64,000 nucleotides of DNA from Diadema setosum (GCF_964275005.1 NC_092686.1:44700333-44764332), one strand, 5' to 3'; counted from the first letter of the stretch, positions 41,301 through 50,091 are shown. Numbers and translations: made by a program. Notes: a model not told the origin generated them from the letters alone.

Positions 41301-44300
41301 CCTCTATGATTGTACAATGGCGCAATGAAAGGGGAATAAAACCCAAATATACATGTGCAATGACTGAATGCAGCAATATTAGTACAACATATCAATGAAA
41401 ATTTGGCAAAAATGATTACACAATCTACTCAAAAAGTTATGCATTATTAGTTTTACAGCAGCCATCCCTGTATGAGAAGATTCTATAGTTTGTGACCTCA
41501 TATAAGGACAATGATATAACTGAATGAAATATTAAGAGAATTCCACTAAATTCCATTTTTTTTTCTGACATACATTATATTATGGGTAATATTGTAATGA
41601 AATGAGTTTAAAACACTGGAACTAGGTGTCTCTGGTACATTGTAGGATGTAGGGGGCGTGCGGTGACTCCATGACCTTAAGAGTCGCTCGGGCAGTGTGA
41701 GCAAGCAGTTCTTAGCTGACTCTCCACAGAGGCGGACGTGGTCCATGGTGTGTCTCCCTGTGCTTTGTTGTGTATTGCTTACGCTGTGTATCAGCTCTTC
41801 GTGCGGCAATAACAGTTATACACCGTGGCAGACAAACTCTCCAGATTGGTGAGTACGGTAATAAAGTTTCTTCGCACGCACGCCCTTTTCTTGTCGCTTG
41901 TGAATTAATGATGTCGACTCAGTGTGATATGGAGATGTGGTCTGATCGCTGTGAGCATGAGTGAAGTGTCCGCGAATATAAACCCAAAAAAGATCCCACA
42001 TAGTAACTGGAGCAATCTGGTTAGACTACAATATTATTCTCCCTGAATAATGACAGAGGGGAGTCAAGTGCTCTTTCACTATGCTAGAAAAGTGAAAAAT
42101 ATTGAATTTTCTTTAACTTTTCATCAACATCCACATGTAATGCAAAAACATTGCAGTCTTTTCATGCAGTAATGGCAGTTTCAAACTATACAAAGTCATA
42201 ACTTTTGGAACAGATTGTCTAATTTTCTTCAAACTTTCACTGACATGTTTTGCTAATGCTGCTGCATTCACTCAATGCACAACATATTTGGCTTTCATTC
42301 TCCTTGAGCATGCAGAAAGCTTGCCAATTCACAAGAGATGTCCAGGGTTGACTTTACAAACCGTACAGTATGACCATATTCAAGCCAACATGTAAGTTTG
42401 CGCAAGCAAAATTCAGTAAACAGTACAGGTCTCATTTTAAAAGCTTTATTGCCACTATGACAGTTCCTTGTAAAAAAAAAAAAAAAACCTAAAAGCATGA
42501 CATTCACAGCATGCTTGTAAGATTTGACTTGACACATCAGCTTGACAGTTATTGAGTTATATCAAAGACACAGTCTAACCTCGATTATCCAGCCATGTCG
42601 GGACTGGTGCTCATCTGGGTAAGTGATACATCCAGATAAGCAAAATATGCTCAAGAATGACACTTTTATTAACCCGTTGAGGACAAGTCCCCGAGTATGT
42701 ACATGTAACTCAGGCAGGTGTCTATGGGAAATGTGTGTTGTAGCAAAATCAGTCCGTCCTCAATGGGTTAAAGCAAGTTGTGTTGGAAGTGTCCATAAGG
42801 TGCTGTTACTATAATACTCATTATGATCATTTAGATGATATTTACATGTTTCATAATTCAAGACATATGGAACTTAAATGGAATATGAGTGGAAATACAC
42901 CTTTTTCTTGGTCTAAGTTCCTTCTAGCAACCAATAGTACTTGGCAATGAAAGTGAGAAGACAACTGTGTGCAAGTCCATTTTTTGATAACAGTGAGATC
43001 CTGAATCATGATGGCCGGAGAACTGAGGTCAGATTGTATGATTATTCCAGTGATACTTACCTCATATTGCACTTGACCAGCAGCTGTGTCCTCCTCACTA
43101 CATGTCTCAAACCTAGTTGGAAGATAAATGGGAAATATGGCTTATAGTTTGCCTGCATTAAATCACTCAAGTATTTTCTGCATAGAATGCACCACAGTAG
43201 CCATAACTAACTTAATAATGAAATGCCTCAGTGTAATATTGATGTATCATAGCAACATGAATCATACTAAGGCTGATATGCATAATGAAGACACCCATGA
43301 ATTTCTGAAAAAAATAACAAACAAACAAACAAACAATGTGAATACATGGGTGAAGTTTAGCTAGGGCAACAGAAGCGATTTAGAAAAAACAAAAACAAAT
43401 ACCATATCAAATTTCAGGTCAAAATCAATAGAAATAAGAATCTACCTTTAAGATCATTTTAAGATGATTCTTTTTTCAATTTCAAACAAGAATGCTTCTA
43501 ATATACATCGACTGAGATGGAATATCTGGAACACTTTACCTGAGGTCTAAAATCAGAACACTGAGGCCGCCATAACAAGAACGTACACATACACACACAA
43601 GGTACACCATTGTATAGGACTAGATACTCCCAGGGTACATCTTCCTAGCAATTACTTGAGTGCACACCAGAAAAGTGATGCAGTTGCCTGTAAAGGTCTG
43701 AACACAGGGGGCAGTATAACCAAAAACCACAGGAACTTGGATTGATCAACAAAGTTTTACTGATATTAACCCGTTGAGGATGGTTTGATTTCGCTATAAC
43801 ACATATTTCCTATAGACACCTGCCCGAGTATATTCGGCACTCGTCCTCAACGGGTTAAAAGAATATCAAGCAATTTATTACATTCACCAGTGCACCTGGT
43901 CAGGGTGACCTATGACCCAAGTATAAGAATAAAAAATGAGGGTAGCAGCATCAAAATCTACATAAGTGTCTTTTCCTACCCATAGTTTACAACTGTACCT
44001 CTGGTAAGATTTTTTTAAAATCCATTCATTCAATAATGTAGTTTGTACAGAGCACACAAACAAACCTTCCAAAACTCACATTTTTTTGCAATGTACAATT
44101 GCTGTAAAGTATGTCCCCCCAAAAAATTACAATCAGATTTTCATATTGATAACTACCAATATGATTAAACTGTCTAGATACTACTTCAAGGTCTTAAAAT
44201 ACAACATCTTAGCTTTATTTTGCAGAAAACCCTATTCAATTTCGTTACGTGGTCACAGAGAAATAATGATTGTTGTAAAGCATGTCATGAGTCTGATTCT

Positions 44301-45308
44301 TCCAAGTGTAGCACTTGGATGCTCTTGGAACTGCATATTAATGTGTGAACACAATGGACAGAACTTGGAGAGAAGAGATTCCTGATATGCTCTACAAAAT
44401 TCCTCATCTCTCTTTGACCACTGAAGCAAATCAAATGGGTTTTCTGTAAGATGTGGGCAATGAGTTATAGTTTCATACCCTGAAATAGTATTTTAATTGA
44501 TTCACTATTTTCAAAGTTATCATTGCGGAGGGTCCCGTTTAAAATTTTTTTGGGAGATACGGTATTAGAAAGTCATCTCATGGAGGACACTGCCACAATG
44601 AACAATAGGAAAGTAGGTTTTTCCATGATATACCTCAGATGCAAATTCGAACAAAATCTGCTGAAGAATATTGTGGGAAATGACTACCAATGACAGCTCT
44701 GTAATCCCAAAATACCATTTTTATACAGATACAATTGTGATACAACTGTGATAACAAGCAGTTCCACACCTCATTCAGATTGGCTTTGATTTAATGGAAT
44801 AAAATCTACAAAGATAACAATAGTTTCAAAGTTCAAAATTGGTTCTACATTCATTAAGATATGAAAATTATGGAATTGTACTGTTCTCTGCACGAGTTTT
44901 GATAAAGCAGTGACAAGAAGTCACAAATACAAACTGGAATTGGCAGAGGTGATGATGTCATCAAGTCCCCAATGGAATAAGAATTGTACCCAATCTTCAC
45001 TAAATTTCCTTTAAAAAAATGAAATAAATTAAACTTACTGGTTATACATCCTTTCCTTCAAATACTTCTAGTCTTATAATAGCCTGATAAAGATGACTTT
45101 AAGAGGGAAAATGTTTTGAAACTATATAATAATATCAGTCAATTTTTAAAGTACAAATCAATAGGGGATATACGGTGATGACTGTCTTCCAATTTGCATA
45201 GAAGTTTCTACAGGCAAAAACAAATGAAATCATAAACTTCTACACCTTTCTTTATACTCTATGTCTGTTATATAAAACTTTCAGCATCCCATTTGTCTAA
45301 TCTTACAT

Positions 45309-45349
<41 letters not shown>

Positions 45350-48300
45350 GCCAGTACTCACGGTTGAGTGAGGTCATGTGTGACAAAGTCTGAGCTCTTG
45401 AGAAGGAGGATGATGTCGTTGAAGGTTTGACACTTGAGAGAGTTTCCAAAGGCAATCCATGATGCATCCTATCATCCAGAACATCATAGAAAAAAAAAAT
45501 CAAACAAACTCAACAAACATGCAGTTAGACGGGATTTAGAATTACAATGTCCATTCAATAATATACAAACAGTAAATAGTCACAAGTGCAATGGTACAAG
45601 ATTTTGCACAAGGCAAAAGATGAGGGTGCTCTATTCAAGGAGGCAAAGTCGAGTTGAATACTGCGCCTCTCGCCTCATATTTAAGCAGGTGCAAAATCTT
45701 GTTCCACTGCACAGGTAAAGACCATATACACTTTTTGTCTTATGCGACACCTCGGACGTCAACAGATGTGGTCCACACAGATTCTTGAATTTAGCACAGA
45801 AATGAGAACCATTATTCATGATAAAAAGCAATGAGTAGCACAGTCACAGTGAGTCCAGTTGTCCATATGTAAATGAACAACATACACCAATTATACACCG
45901 ATCAGTTGAAGTTGTTGAGAGTAAAATGATTGACAATATGCGGGCTTGTAAGCACACTTGTAACTGTTGAGTGCCTGTGGCAAAGGTTTGTTTACTGTGA
46001 CATCAACATCAGAGCCGTGCAATGGAACAAAAATTTTGAGTCAATCAAGAGTTAAACGCGGGAGTCAATGGAAATTGGTAACATCATAACTGCCTTGTGA
46101 TATCCATTTTTGCCCAAACAAAATTGCACAGATGACATTGATGACAGTGTGCAATGGAACTTATAACTGCATGTCACATGATAAGCAATCAACCAAACTG
46201 AGAGGTACATTCTTTGTATGTGTTGCATAAGAGCAAATCATTGACTAACCAGAAAGAGGAAGCTTCCTGGCCTTGGCTTTAAATAAATCTATGAGAGTCC
46301 AACCTGTATTCAACATGGACAGCAGAATGATTTCAAAGAAAGGATGAAATAAATTTGCCAATATGTATGACTTTGTTCACTATGACTGATATTATAAAAT
46401 ACAATTGTATTAAACTACAAAAGGATCATGGATAGAAAGTGACATGAAATATCCAAACTGCAACTCTCTGCCAGCCATCCGCATAATGTCTGATCTATCT
46501 GCCCACCACATTGTTTAACCTGAAAACACAATGTTGTCTTTCATCTAAACAAAAACAAACAAAAAAAAAAACACAAAAAATGTGCTGTCCATAATGAGTC
46601 TGCAAAAATCACTATTATTCACCTATAATCTTAACCTGTTGAAAAGCTAGTCCCGAATATACTCAGGCTGGGGTCTACGAGACATGCACGTAACATCAGA
46701 ATCATCTCGTCCTCAACATGTTAGAAGCCCCTTGATTAGGCCTGGGATGATCCTAAGTGACTCACCCGTGGTGCGCTCCAGTTGAGTTTGGGAAACACAG
46801 CCCCTCCTAGCTGCTTTATGGCTCTCTCTACCTTCACTTGCAGCTCTGGAAACGAGGGTGCCTATACAACAGAAAAGAGCAATAAAAATTAACAATGGAT
46901 GCTATAGACACCATGTAACATGCAACCATGAATTTTAATCAGAGAGACACTCTCAATTAAGACATTCCTTTAACACATCATAGTCTTACACTGCTACCCT
47001 GTCATTTCAGAAGTCACACCATGAGAACAAAGTACATGCACAAGGAAAGTGTTAAAGGGGATGGCTAGTATTAAACTGATCAGTGGGAATCAGTGGGAAT
47101 GCTGGGGGATGACTGTTCCAATCCTTGTGGGATTTATTTAAGAGTACATTATATATCTATTGTTGTGTGAAAATTATTTGCTTCAGAATGGTCTCATATT
47201 CAAGTAATGTGCAGTTTCCCGTTAACGATCGCCCCGTCACTGTACCTGGAAACCTGGAAACATTAAACTGCACATTACTTGAATATGAGACCATTCTGAA
47301 GCAAATAATTTTCACACAACAATAGATATATAATGTGCTCTTAAATGAATCCCACAAGGATTGGAACAATCATCCCCCAGCATTCCCACTGATTCCCACT
47401 GATCAGTTACTAGCCATCCCCTTTAAGTAAGCACTCCTTACTATCTTGGTAATGGCTGAAACTTCGTATTGTTTAGAGTGTTAACCTGACCAATAAAGTC
47501 ACTTTGTAGTATATCGCTGAATGAATACATGACACCTTGTGACAACAGGGCAGATTTACAGAAGAGAGAAACTAGAAAACAGAGAGACAGCAATAAAAAA
47601 CAAAAATTTGATTTGTGATACCTATAGCATGTAATGTTTTACCTCTCATTGGTCTGAACAGGCTCTTGCTGACTTCTAACAAAGGAAAATTGGGCAACAT
47701 AAAAGCTGCATTATTCAAAACATTCGTAATAAATGACATACTCTCAGTTATAAACTTTGAACAGTTTGACAATAACAATTTCTCTCAAACTACCCACCTT
47801 AAAAAAGTATCAAATGAGTTGCTATCAACATCTTATCGAAAGGGATTGATCTTCAAAGTGGAAGTTTCATTTGCAATTGTCTGTTGCATGCATCAATTGA
47901 CGACCACTACACATAAATAATCTTACATTCTTGCAAGGCTCCTCCCTCGTATTTTGCTGGCACTGGAGTTCGTCTTTACTAGAAGTTAAAGAGGGTTAGA
48001 GAAAAAAGAAGGAAATCAAATACATTAAGCAGTTTCCTCATTTTGCCCAATGTCTGGAGATAGCAACTACTGAGCAAACACTCTGAAATTACAGGTACCT
48101 GTATTGTTTTTTCATTCCGAGCAGTCCATCATTGTCATGGAGATGATAATTTGACATATTTAGGCAACATTTCAAAAGAGTCAGTAAAAGCTCTGGTGCC
48201 CATTCAATGGTGAATATTTCGCATTTCTTGTAAAAAAATATGAATGAAACCTCAATGTTAAATCATCAATATAATCACTTTCTGGAAATAAGACAGCTTT

Positions 48301-50091
48301 TCCAACTTTTTTTTTTTGTGATTCTGCAAAAACATACTAATAAACATACAATGTTGCAAGGATACACATAGGAAGTGACTGATTTCTTGAAACCGACAAC
48401 AAAACTTAAGTGTGCATCTGAAAACAACACTTTTCCCCTTGATAACATACACAATGCATAGTTTAAAGTGATAGATGAGATTTATGCAAGGCTTGAAATA
48501 TAATTTGCAGAAATTTCGCTCATGCTGCAAACAATATCTGTCATTGTGTTTTATTTTGCTTCTTTGCATGAAGTGCAAAATTTTGTGTCCTTTTTACGTG
48601 CATGAAACATACTACACATATTTCATCGTGGAGAAGCTTCAAATACCTGCGAGGGAGGTAGATGCCATCGGCATGAAGGTAGTCGATGAAAGACTGTGGC
48701 AACTTGATGATCTCACTGTCGAAAGGATTGTAAAAGAAGTACTTCATATATTGCAATATATAAAAAATCAGTGTGACAATCTATGGCATGTTCTCAAATT
48801 CTTTGCAGCTCATTCTCTCTCAATCTCTCCAAGGCTAGTTCAACAAGGCCAATTCCCATTTATACACACTTCAGTGTGAATAAAGGTTCTAAGCGGAAAT
48901 ATAGTCAACCTCGCCCGAGTGAGTATCTTGGTCAAAGAAAATTTTACGCGGATGGATTTACCATTGGTCAACATTTATCAATTCTATTGTGTAAAGTCAA
49001 ATTCATGCAAGTTGAGATTTGACTAAGCAGGGCTGTGTTTTACGACTGTCGTTTACACTTCATTTCAAAGCTTGTTTACTGGCAAAACAGTGAATGACAT
49101 TGGTCATACCCAAATCTAAATTTCATAACTTTCTTCTCTTGGGAAAATACAGTTCACTCTCATTATAACGAACACGGTTATAACGAAATTCCGGTTACAA
49201 CGAAGTAAAATTTCTAAAAATAAGGACCACAACATTATCCATTCTAAATATTTTTATTGTTTATTTGTTCGGACCCGGTTATAACGTAATGTTGATATGT
49301 TAATGAAAGAAAACTGCCAGTCCCGAGGACTTCATATTGCAAATGGGAGTCCACTGTATCTAACGACACGTTACATTTTGTTTGATTTTACTCTGGTAAT
49401 TTCCAAAGGCAACTTGAATTGGTGGTAAACTGCACTTTAGCATGCTTGGAAATGTTATGCACACTGTTTACATTGATCATGTTGATAGCAATTAAAATGA
49501 CACTCATTGATTGTCATTGATATCACACACAAACACACACACACAAAATAATAATAATAAATAAATAAATCCAGATAGAAATCTGGTACGGTAGACTAGA
49601 TAGAGGTTCTATTATCAAACTAAGTTAGTTAAGGGCAAGAGTCCCAGTATTCGGTCACCTCCCTGAATTCGGTCACTTACAAGTATCCGAAGTAAATCAT
49701 CTAACTACGAATAGTACGATAGACTTTTAAGAAAGGATAAATTTACACTCTTCTCAACCAAAAGCCAGGCTCACTCAACGGTGCAACATAATAAAACTCG
49801 ATTATTTCAGTCTATTCTAGAACCTAGTAACATTCAAAAGCTAAAAAATTGTTTTGTTTAACAGACAGATACCGAATCTTTTGAGTTGACTGGACAGCTC
49901 GGAAATTCTATCTGGCTAGAGACGAGGCAAAAGAGGTTCTACATGCGTACAATGAAAAGCATTACTGAGCGACACCTTTCGAAGTCGCACTTACATTCAC
50001 TATCAATGCGTACGTACCTCTCAATTGTGTGCTCTATAAAGTTAGTGTACCACGATGAAAAACTGCAATTCAGAACTTGCTGTCGATTCAT
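25135..50091 (-). CDS. CDC123: CDC123 (D123 family) eIF2 assembly factor, 11 exons
   Basis: CDC123 is a cytosolic ATP-grasp protein that binds eIF2-gamma and promotes joining of eIF2 subunits, and so is needed for translation initiation. I assembled eleven coding exons from GT/AG sites and matching phases: 975 nt, 324 residues plus stop, against about 336 in human. Family landmarks in order are CSFSSWY (9-15), [26 protein letters not shown] (88-102, with Lys90), FRVFV (165-169), AISQRD (176-181), [19 protein letters not shown] (230-248, with Asp233 and Asn235 at the ATP/metal site) and a Phe-Val-Asp-Leu block near the end. Exons 1, 2 and 4-10 are secure by similarity. Exon 3 and the distant exon 11 rest on phase, splice sites and fit. 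The linker after residue 47 is short and lacks the acidic run seen in other members. Introns hold many transposons; the last spans about 12.3 kb. Confidence 0.93.
25236..25370. repeat. Compound triplet microsatellite
   Basis: Runs of AAT, GAT, CAG, CAA and TTA units follow a short AATG run. The open frames across it are artefacts of triplet periodicity. Confidence 0.9.
25371..26202. other. Non-genic stretch
   Basis: No gene or repeat family was recognised. It lies in the last CDC123 intron. Confidence 0.45.
26203..26566. mobile_element. MITE, TTAAAGGGACTGTACAGT family, copy 2
   Basis: It begins TTAAAGGGATGGTACAGTAT and ends AAACTATACGATCCCTTTAA. Its arms share the CATTTCAAAACCAATTTTCA segment with copy 1 at 24468. 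Confidence 0.8.
26864..27173. mobile_element. MITE with GGCCCGAATTCACGAAGG ends, copy 2
   Basis: Ends AAGGCCCGAATTCATGAAGG and CCTTCGTGAATTCGGGCCTT are inverted copies flanked by TA or TTA. The body matches the copy at 15831-16159 including ATGGTTTAAACCATGG. TTA/TA edges fit a Harbinger-type or related insertion. Confidence 0.85.
27174..27965. other. Non-genic intron sequence
   Basis: No gene or family was recognised. It has a short GA tract near 27261 and a C run at 27826-27840. Confidence 0.45.
27966..30826. mobile_element. Element with CACCCTGAAAATCAGTTT ends, split by a nested repeat
   Basis: GTTTCACCCTGAAAATCAGT on the left is mirrored by AAACTGATTTTCAGGGTGG on the right. Within the left arm, AAAACTAAGCAAGTTATGA is mirrored by TCATAACTAAGCTTTCTGC in the right arm, so the original was a MITE-like unit of about 0.5 kb. 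The 28360-30728 repeat lies inside it. Confidence 0.65.
28360..30728. repeat. 2.4 kb repeat with GGTGATCCG termini and internal duplication
   Basis: It starts AACTAGACTCGGAATTTGTC, with AGGTGATCCGA close behind, and ends CTCGGATCACCT followed by AAC. A segment of about 0.5 kb is duplicated in tandem with a period of 564 bp; for example TGACCTTTGACCCCACTTTG starts at 28600 and at 29164. No polymerase or transposase frame was recognised. The right part is rich in alternating CG/TA. The class is unknown. Confidence 0.6.
30843..31209. mobile_element. MITE, TTAAAGGCATAATTTGCTAT family, copy 2
   Basis: It starts TTAAAGGCATAATTTGCTAT and ends AAACAGTACCTTTAA, and is collinear with the copy at 6376-6738. 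Confidence 0.8.
31210..31740. other. Non-genic intron sequence
   Basis: Nothing recognised except a C run at about 31384-31396. Confidence 0.45.
31979..32047. repeat. GT-rich microsatellite
   Basis: Interrupted (GT)n tract inside the CAGGGCT element. Confidence 0.8.
32327..32443. repeat. (AAT)n tract joined to a TATAGCGC module
   Basis: An AAT triplet tract is followed by GGCTACTTGTATAGCGCAC and TGCTCATGGCGCTTCAAA. I recognise this pairing of a triplet tract with AGCGC/GGCGCTT motifs as widespread in invertebrate genomes. A reverse-oriented relative (AAGCGCACTATAAATAATAG plus AAT units) lies at 57507-57545. Confidence 0.6.
32591..33641. mobile_element. 1.05 kb foldback element with TAGTCCATGGGCCA ends, copy 1
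   Basis: TAGTCCATGGGCCAGGCC on the left is mirrored by GGCCCATGGACTA on the right. Long inverted arms contain TTTGTTTGTCGGGCATAGAT, TAGCATTTCCAAATGAGTAG and several copies of AACGCGGTGCGCTTAGTCTT with GGCAGCGAAGGGAATATCC. Flanking ACAT on both sides may be the target duplication. No transposase is present. The second copy is at 54918-56176. Confidence 0.85.
33912..34169 (+). pseudogene. THAP-like zinc-finger fragment, doubtful
   Basis: A frame starting [20 protein letters not shown] continues FKFKG and, after about 14 residues, [13 protein letters not shown] domains begin with Cys-x(2-4)-Cys close to the N-terminus, then a Phe-x-Phe strand, then a Trp-x-x-Ala helix, which this resembles. The later Cys-x2-His pair is not in the frame, so at best this is one exon or a decayed piece, perhaps of a transposase. 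It sits inside the 5 kb CAGGGCT element. Confidence 0.27.
34418..34590. repeat. Hairpin with TAGTGCATG arms
   Basis: ATAGTGCATGCTCTATGATG and, further in, CAAATACTAAATTATCCC on the left are mirrored by GGGATAATTTAGTATTTG and CATCAATAGAACATGCACTA on the right. The loop holds CAGGCCGCAGGCCGAGGTG. It is a small foldback unit inside the larger element. Confidence 0.65.
34670..34963 (-). promoter_or_regulatory. CpG-rich block with minus-strand splice donor and 30-bp palindrome
   Basis: This block is clearly richer in CpG than its surroundings. On the minus strand it ends at TAC/GGTGAGTC, a good donor. At its far end is GTTATAGTGGCA, CAGTCG, TGCCACTATAAC, a perfect inverted repeat. It could be a promoter and first non-coding exon of the transposon or of an intronic transcript. 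This is inference only. Confidence 0.25.
36418..36660 (-). promoter_or_regulatory. CpG-rich block ending in a minus-strand splice donor
   Basis: GC-rich compared with its flanks, and open on the minus strand down to GGGGAGC/GTGAGTAAG. The 81-codon frame ([10 protein letters not shown]...) has no family features. It may be a 5' exon of the CAGGGCT element's lost gene. Confidence 0.25.
36809..36852. mobile_element. Fragment of the AACCCGTTGAGGAC mini-element
   Basis: CCAAGTATACTCGGGACTC and ATCCTCAACAGGTTGA match the ends of the copies at 42669, 43766 and 46631. Confidence 0.55.
37475..37720 (-). CDS. CDC123: CDC123 exon 10 (residues 227-308)
   Basis: The exon starts [14 protein letters not shown], carries [10 protein letters not shown] and [18 protein letters not shown], and ends LVDFLKM at an ATG/GTGAGT donor. 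It holds the Asp-x-Asn-Pro ATP/metal motif (Asp233, Asn235) and the C-terminal family block. Confidence 0.97.
37975..38040. mobile_element. Fragment of the pogo-like MITE
   Basis: GCACTCTCGTTCTAACGAAC and AGTTATAACGAAATTCAGG match the left end of the element at 49150-49356. Confidence 0.6.
38799..38827 (-). CDS. CDC123: CDC123 exon 9, 29-nt microexon (residues 217-226)
   Basis: After a pyrimidine-rich tract ending GACCTAG the exon encodes [10 protein letters not shown] and stops at GAG/GTGAGT. It aligns with the human FVFDIYRDSR segment and restores phase between exons 8 and 10. An automatic gene caller could easily miss it. Confidence 0.88.
38828..40014. other. CDC123 intron, no recognised feature
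   Basis: Unique-looking AT-rich sequence with a C run near 39742-39751. No exon fits the CDC123 phase here. Confidence 0.5.
40015..40447. repeat. Dispersed repeat bounded by ACCTCC(G/A)CCAAG, second copy
   Basis: It shares ACTCTGAGAGC, GCAGACCTCC-like, TCTCGCCCTAGCAGAAACTA and AGTTCATTGACCCTACCTG with the copy at 23010-23512, and ends near GGATGGAGGTAAC. It lies just downstream of exon 8 on the gene strand. Confidence 0.65.
40484..40606 (-). CDS. CDC123: CDC123 exon 8 (residues 176-216 plus part of 217)
   Basis: The exon begins [15 protein letters not shown] and ends SFPDAH, with a TTCTTCTCAG acceptor and an ATT/GTAAGT donor. ISQRD is conserved in the family. A dispersed repeat ends only about 37 bp into the downstream intron. 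Confidence 0.95.
41147..41222 (-). CDS. CDC123: CDC123 exon 7 (residues 151-175 plus part of 176)
   Basis: The exon reads [20 protein letters not shown] and continues NQEVV, with a TTTTCAG acceptor and a TAG/GTAAGT donor in phase 1. The Glu-Phe-Arg-x-Phe-Val strand is a core ATP-grasp element in this family. Confidence 0.95.
41325..42305. mobile_element. MITE, TTAAAGGACAAGTTCACC family, interrupted copy
   Basis: The left arm (41325-41592) and right arm (42031-42305) match the copy at 1782-2349, for example TGCAGCAATATTAGTAC on the left and GGGGAGTCAAGTGCTCTTT on the right. The centre is occupied by the 41593-42030 insertion. The outer ends are degenerate, so this copy is old. Confidence 0.7.
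41593..42030. mobile_element. Solo-LTR-like fossil
   Basis: This 438-bp insertion starts TG, ends CA, and is flanked by ATAT on each side, consistent with an LTR insertion and a 4-bp target duplication. It holds an AATAAAG and is richer in G+C than the MITE around it. No internal retroviral-type genes accompany it, so it would be a solo LTR left by recombination. The family is unknown. It is younger than the MITE it sits in. Confidence 0.5.
42669..42771. mobile_element. ~100-bp mini-element with AACCCGTTGAGGAC ends, copy 1
   Basis: TTAACCCGTTGAGGACAAGT on the left is mirrored by CCGTCCTCAATGGGTTAA on the right. The middle has CAGGTGTCTATGGGAAATG. It is 103 bp and non-coding. Confidence 0.75.
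43061..43112 (-). CDS. CDC123: CDC123 exon 6 (residues 133-150)
   Basis: The exon reads [18 protein letters not shown] between a CAACTAG acceptor and a GAG/GTAAGT donor. It corresponds to the human PFIHCTDDSPDPCIEYE segment; phase fits both neighbours. Confidence 0.9.
43766..43857. mobile_element. Mini-element with AACCCGTTGAGGAC ends, copy 2
   Basis: TTAACCCGTTGAGGATGG at the left and CTCGTCCTCAACGGGTTAA at the right; orientation is opposite to copy 1 (internal CCTATAGACACCTG). Confidence 0.75.
43858..45308. other. CDC123 intron, no recognised feature
   Basis: AT-rich, unique-looking sequence between exons 6 and 5. No further exon fits. Confidence 0.5.
45309..45348. repeat. (CA)n microsatellite
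   Basis: A (CA)n tract of about 20 units, just downstream of exon 5 on the gene strand. Confidence 0.95.
45362..45468 (-). CDS. CDC123: CDC123 exon 5 (residues 98-132 plus part of 133)
   Basis: The exon reads [15 protein letters not shown] and continues [20 protein letters not shown], with a CC/GTGAGT donor in phase 2. It aligns with the human DAYWIAMNSSLKCKT region. A CA microsatellite follows it in the intron. Confidence 0.95.
45586..45712. mobile_element. Short MITE with GTGCAATGGTACAAGATTTT ends
   Basis: GTGCAATGGTACAAGATTTT on the left is mirrored by AAAATCTTGTTCCACTGCAC on the right, with a 127-bp body. Confidence 0.6.
46631..46724. mobile_element. Mini-element with AACCCGTTGAGGAC ends, copy 3
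   Basis: TTAACCTGTTGAAAAGCTAG at the left and TCGTCCTCAACATGTTA at the right, with CCCGAATATACTCAGG inside. It is more diverged than copies 1 and 2 and lies about 40 bp from exon 4. Confidence 0.65.
46766..46861 (-). CDS. CDC123: CDC123 exon 4 (residues 66-97)
   Basis: The exon reads [20 protein letters not shown] and continues [12 protein letters not shown], with a TATAG acceptor and a CGG/GTGAGT donor, phase 0 at both ends. The [10 protein letters not shown] block is diagnostic of the family. Confidence 0.95.
47052..47426. mobile_element. Near-perfect 375-bp palindromic MITE
   Basis: TTAAAGGGGATGGCTAGTA on the left is mirrored by TAGCCATCCCCTTTAA on the right, and the arms (about 165 bp each) match almost base for base around GTTAACGATCGCCCCGTCAC. 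The near identity of the arms suggests a young insertion. It lies in the intron between CDC123 exons 3 and 4. No coding capacity. Confidence 0.85.
47927..47978 (-). CDS. CDC123: CDC123 exon 3, putative (residues 48-65)
   Basis: Acceptor TTAACTTCTAG and donor AAT/GTAAGA give a 52-nt exon whose phases fit exons 2 and 4 exactly. It encodes [17 protein letters not shown], a polar linker. It does not resemble the acidic Trp-Ser-Asp-Asp linker of other CDC123 proteins, so it is called on splice logic rather than similarity. Confidence 0.55.
48647..48715 (-). CDS. CDC123: CDC123 exon 2 (residues 25-47)
   Basis: The acceptor follows a pyrimidine-rich tract ending CGACAG. The exon reads [18 protein letters not shown] and ends YLPR at a CAG/GTATTT donor. 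It aligns with the human VILPLPQNVKDYLLDDG segment. Confidence 0.9.
49150..49356. mobile_element. Pogo/Tc1-like MITE with CAGT ends and TA flanks
   Basis: CAGTTCACTCTCATTATAAC at the left pairs with GGGAGTCCACTG at the right, with TA directly outside each. CAGT starts and a TA target are typical of pogo/Tigger members of Tc1/mariner. The body repeats GGTTATAACG motifs. It is 207 bp and non-autonomous, in CDC123 intron 1. Confidence 0.7.
50018..50091 (-). CDS. CDC123: CDC123 exon 1 (residues 1-24 plus part of 25)
   Basis: ATG at 50091 begins [18 protein letters not shown], matching the family's N-terminal Cys-x-Phe-Ser-x-Trp-Tyr motif. It ends at an AG/GTACGT donor in phase 2. Confidence 0.88.
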
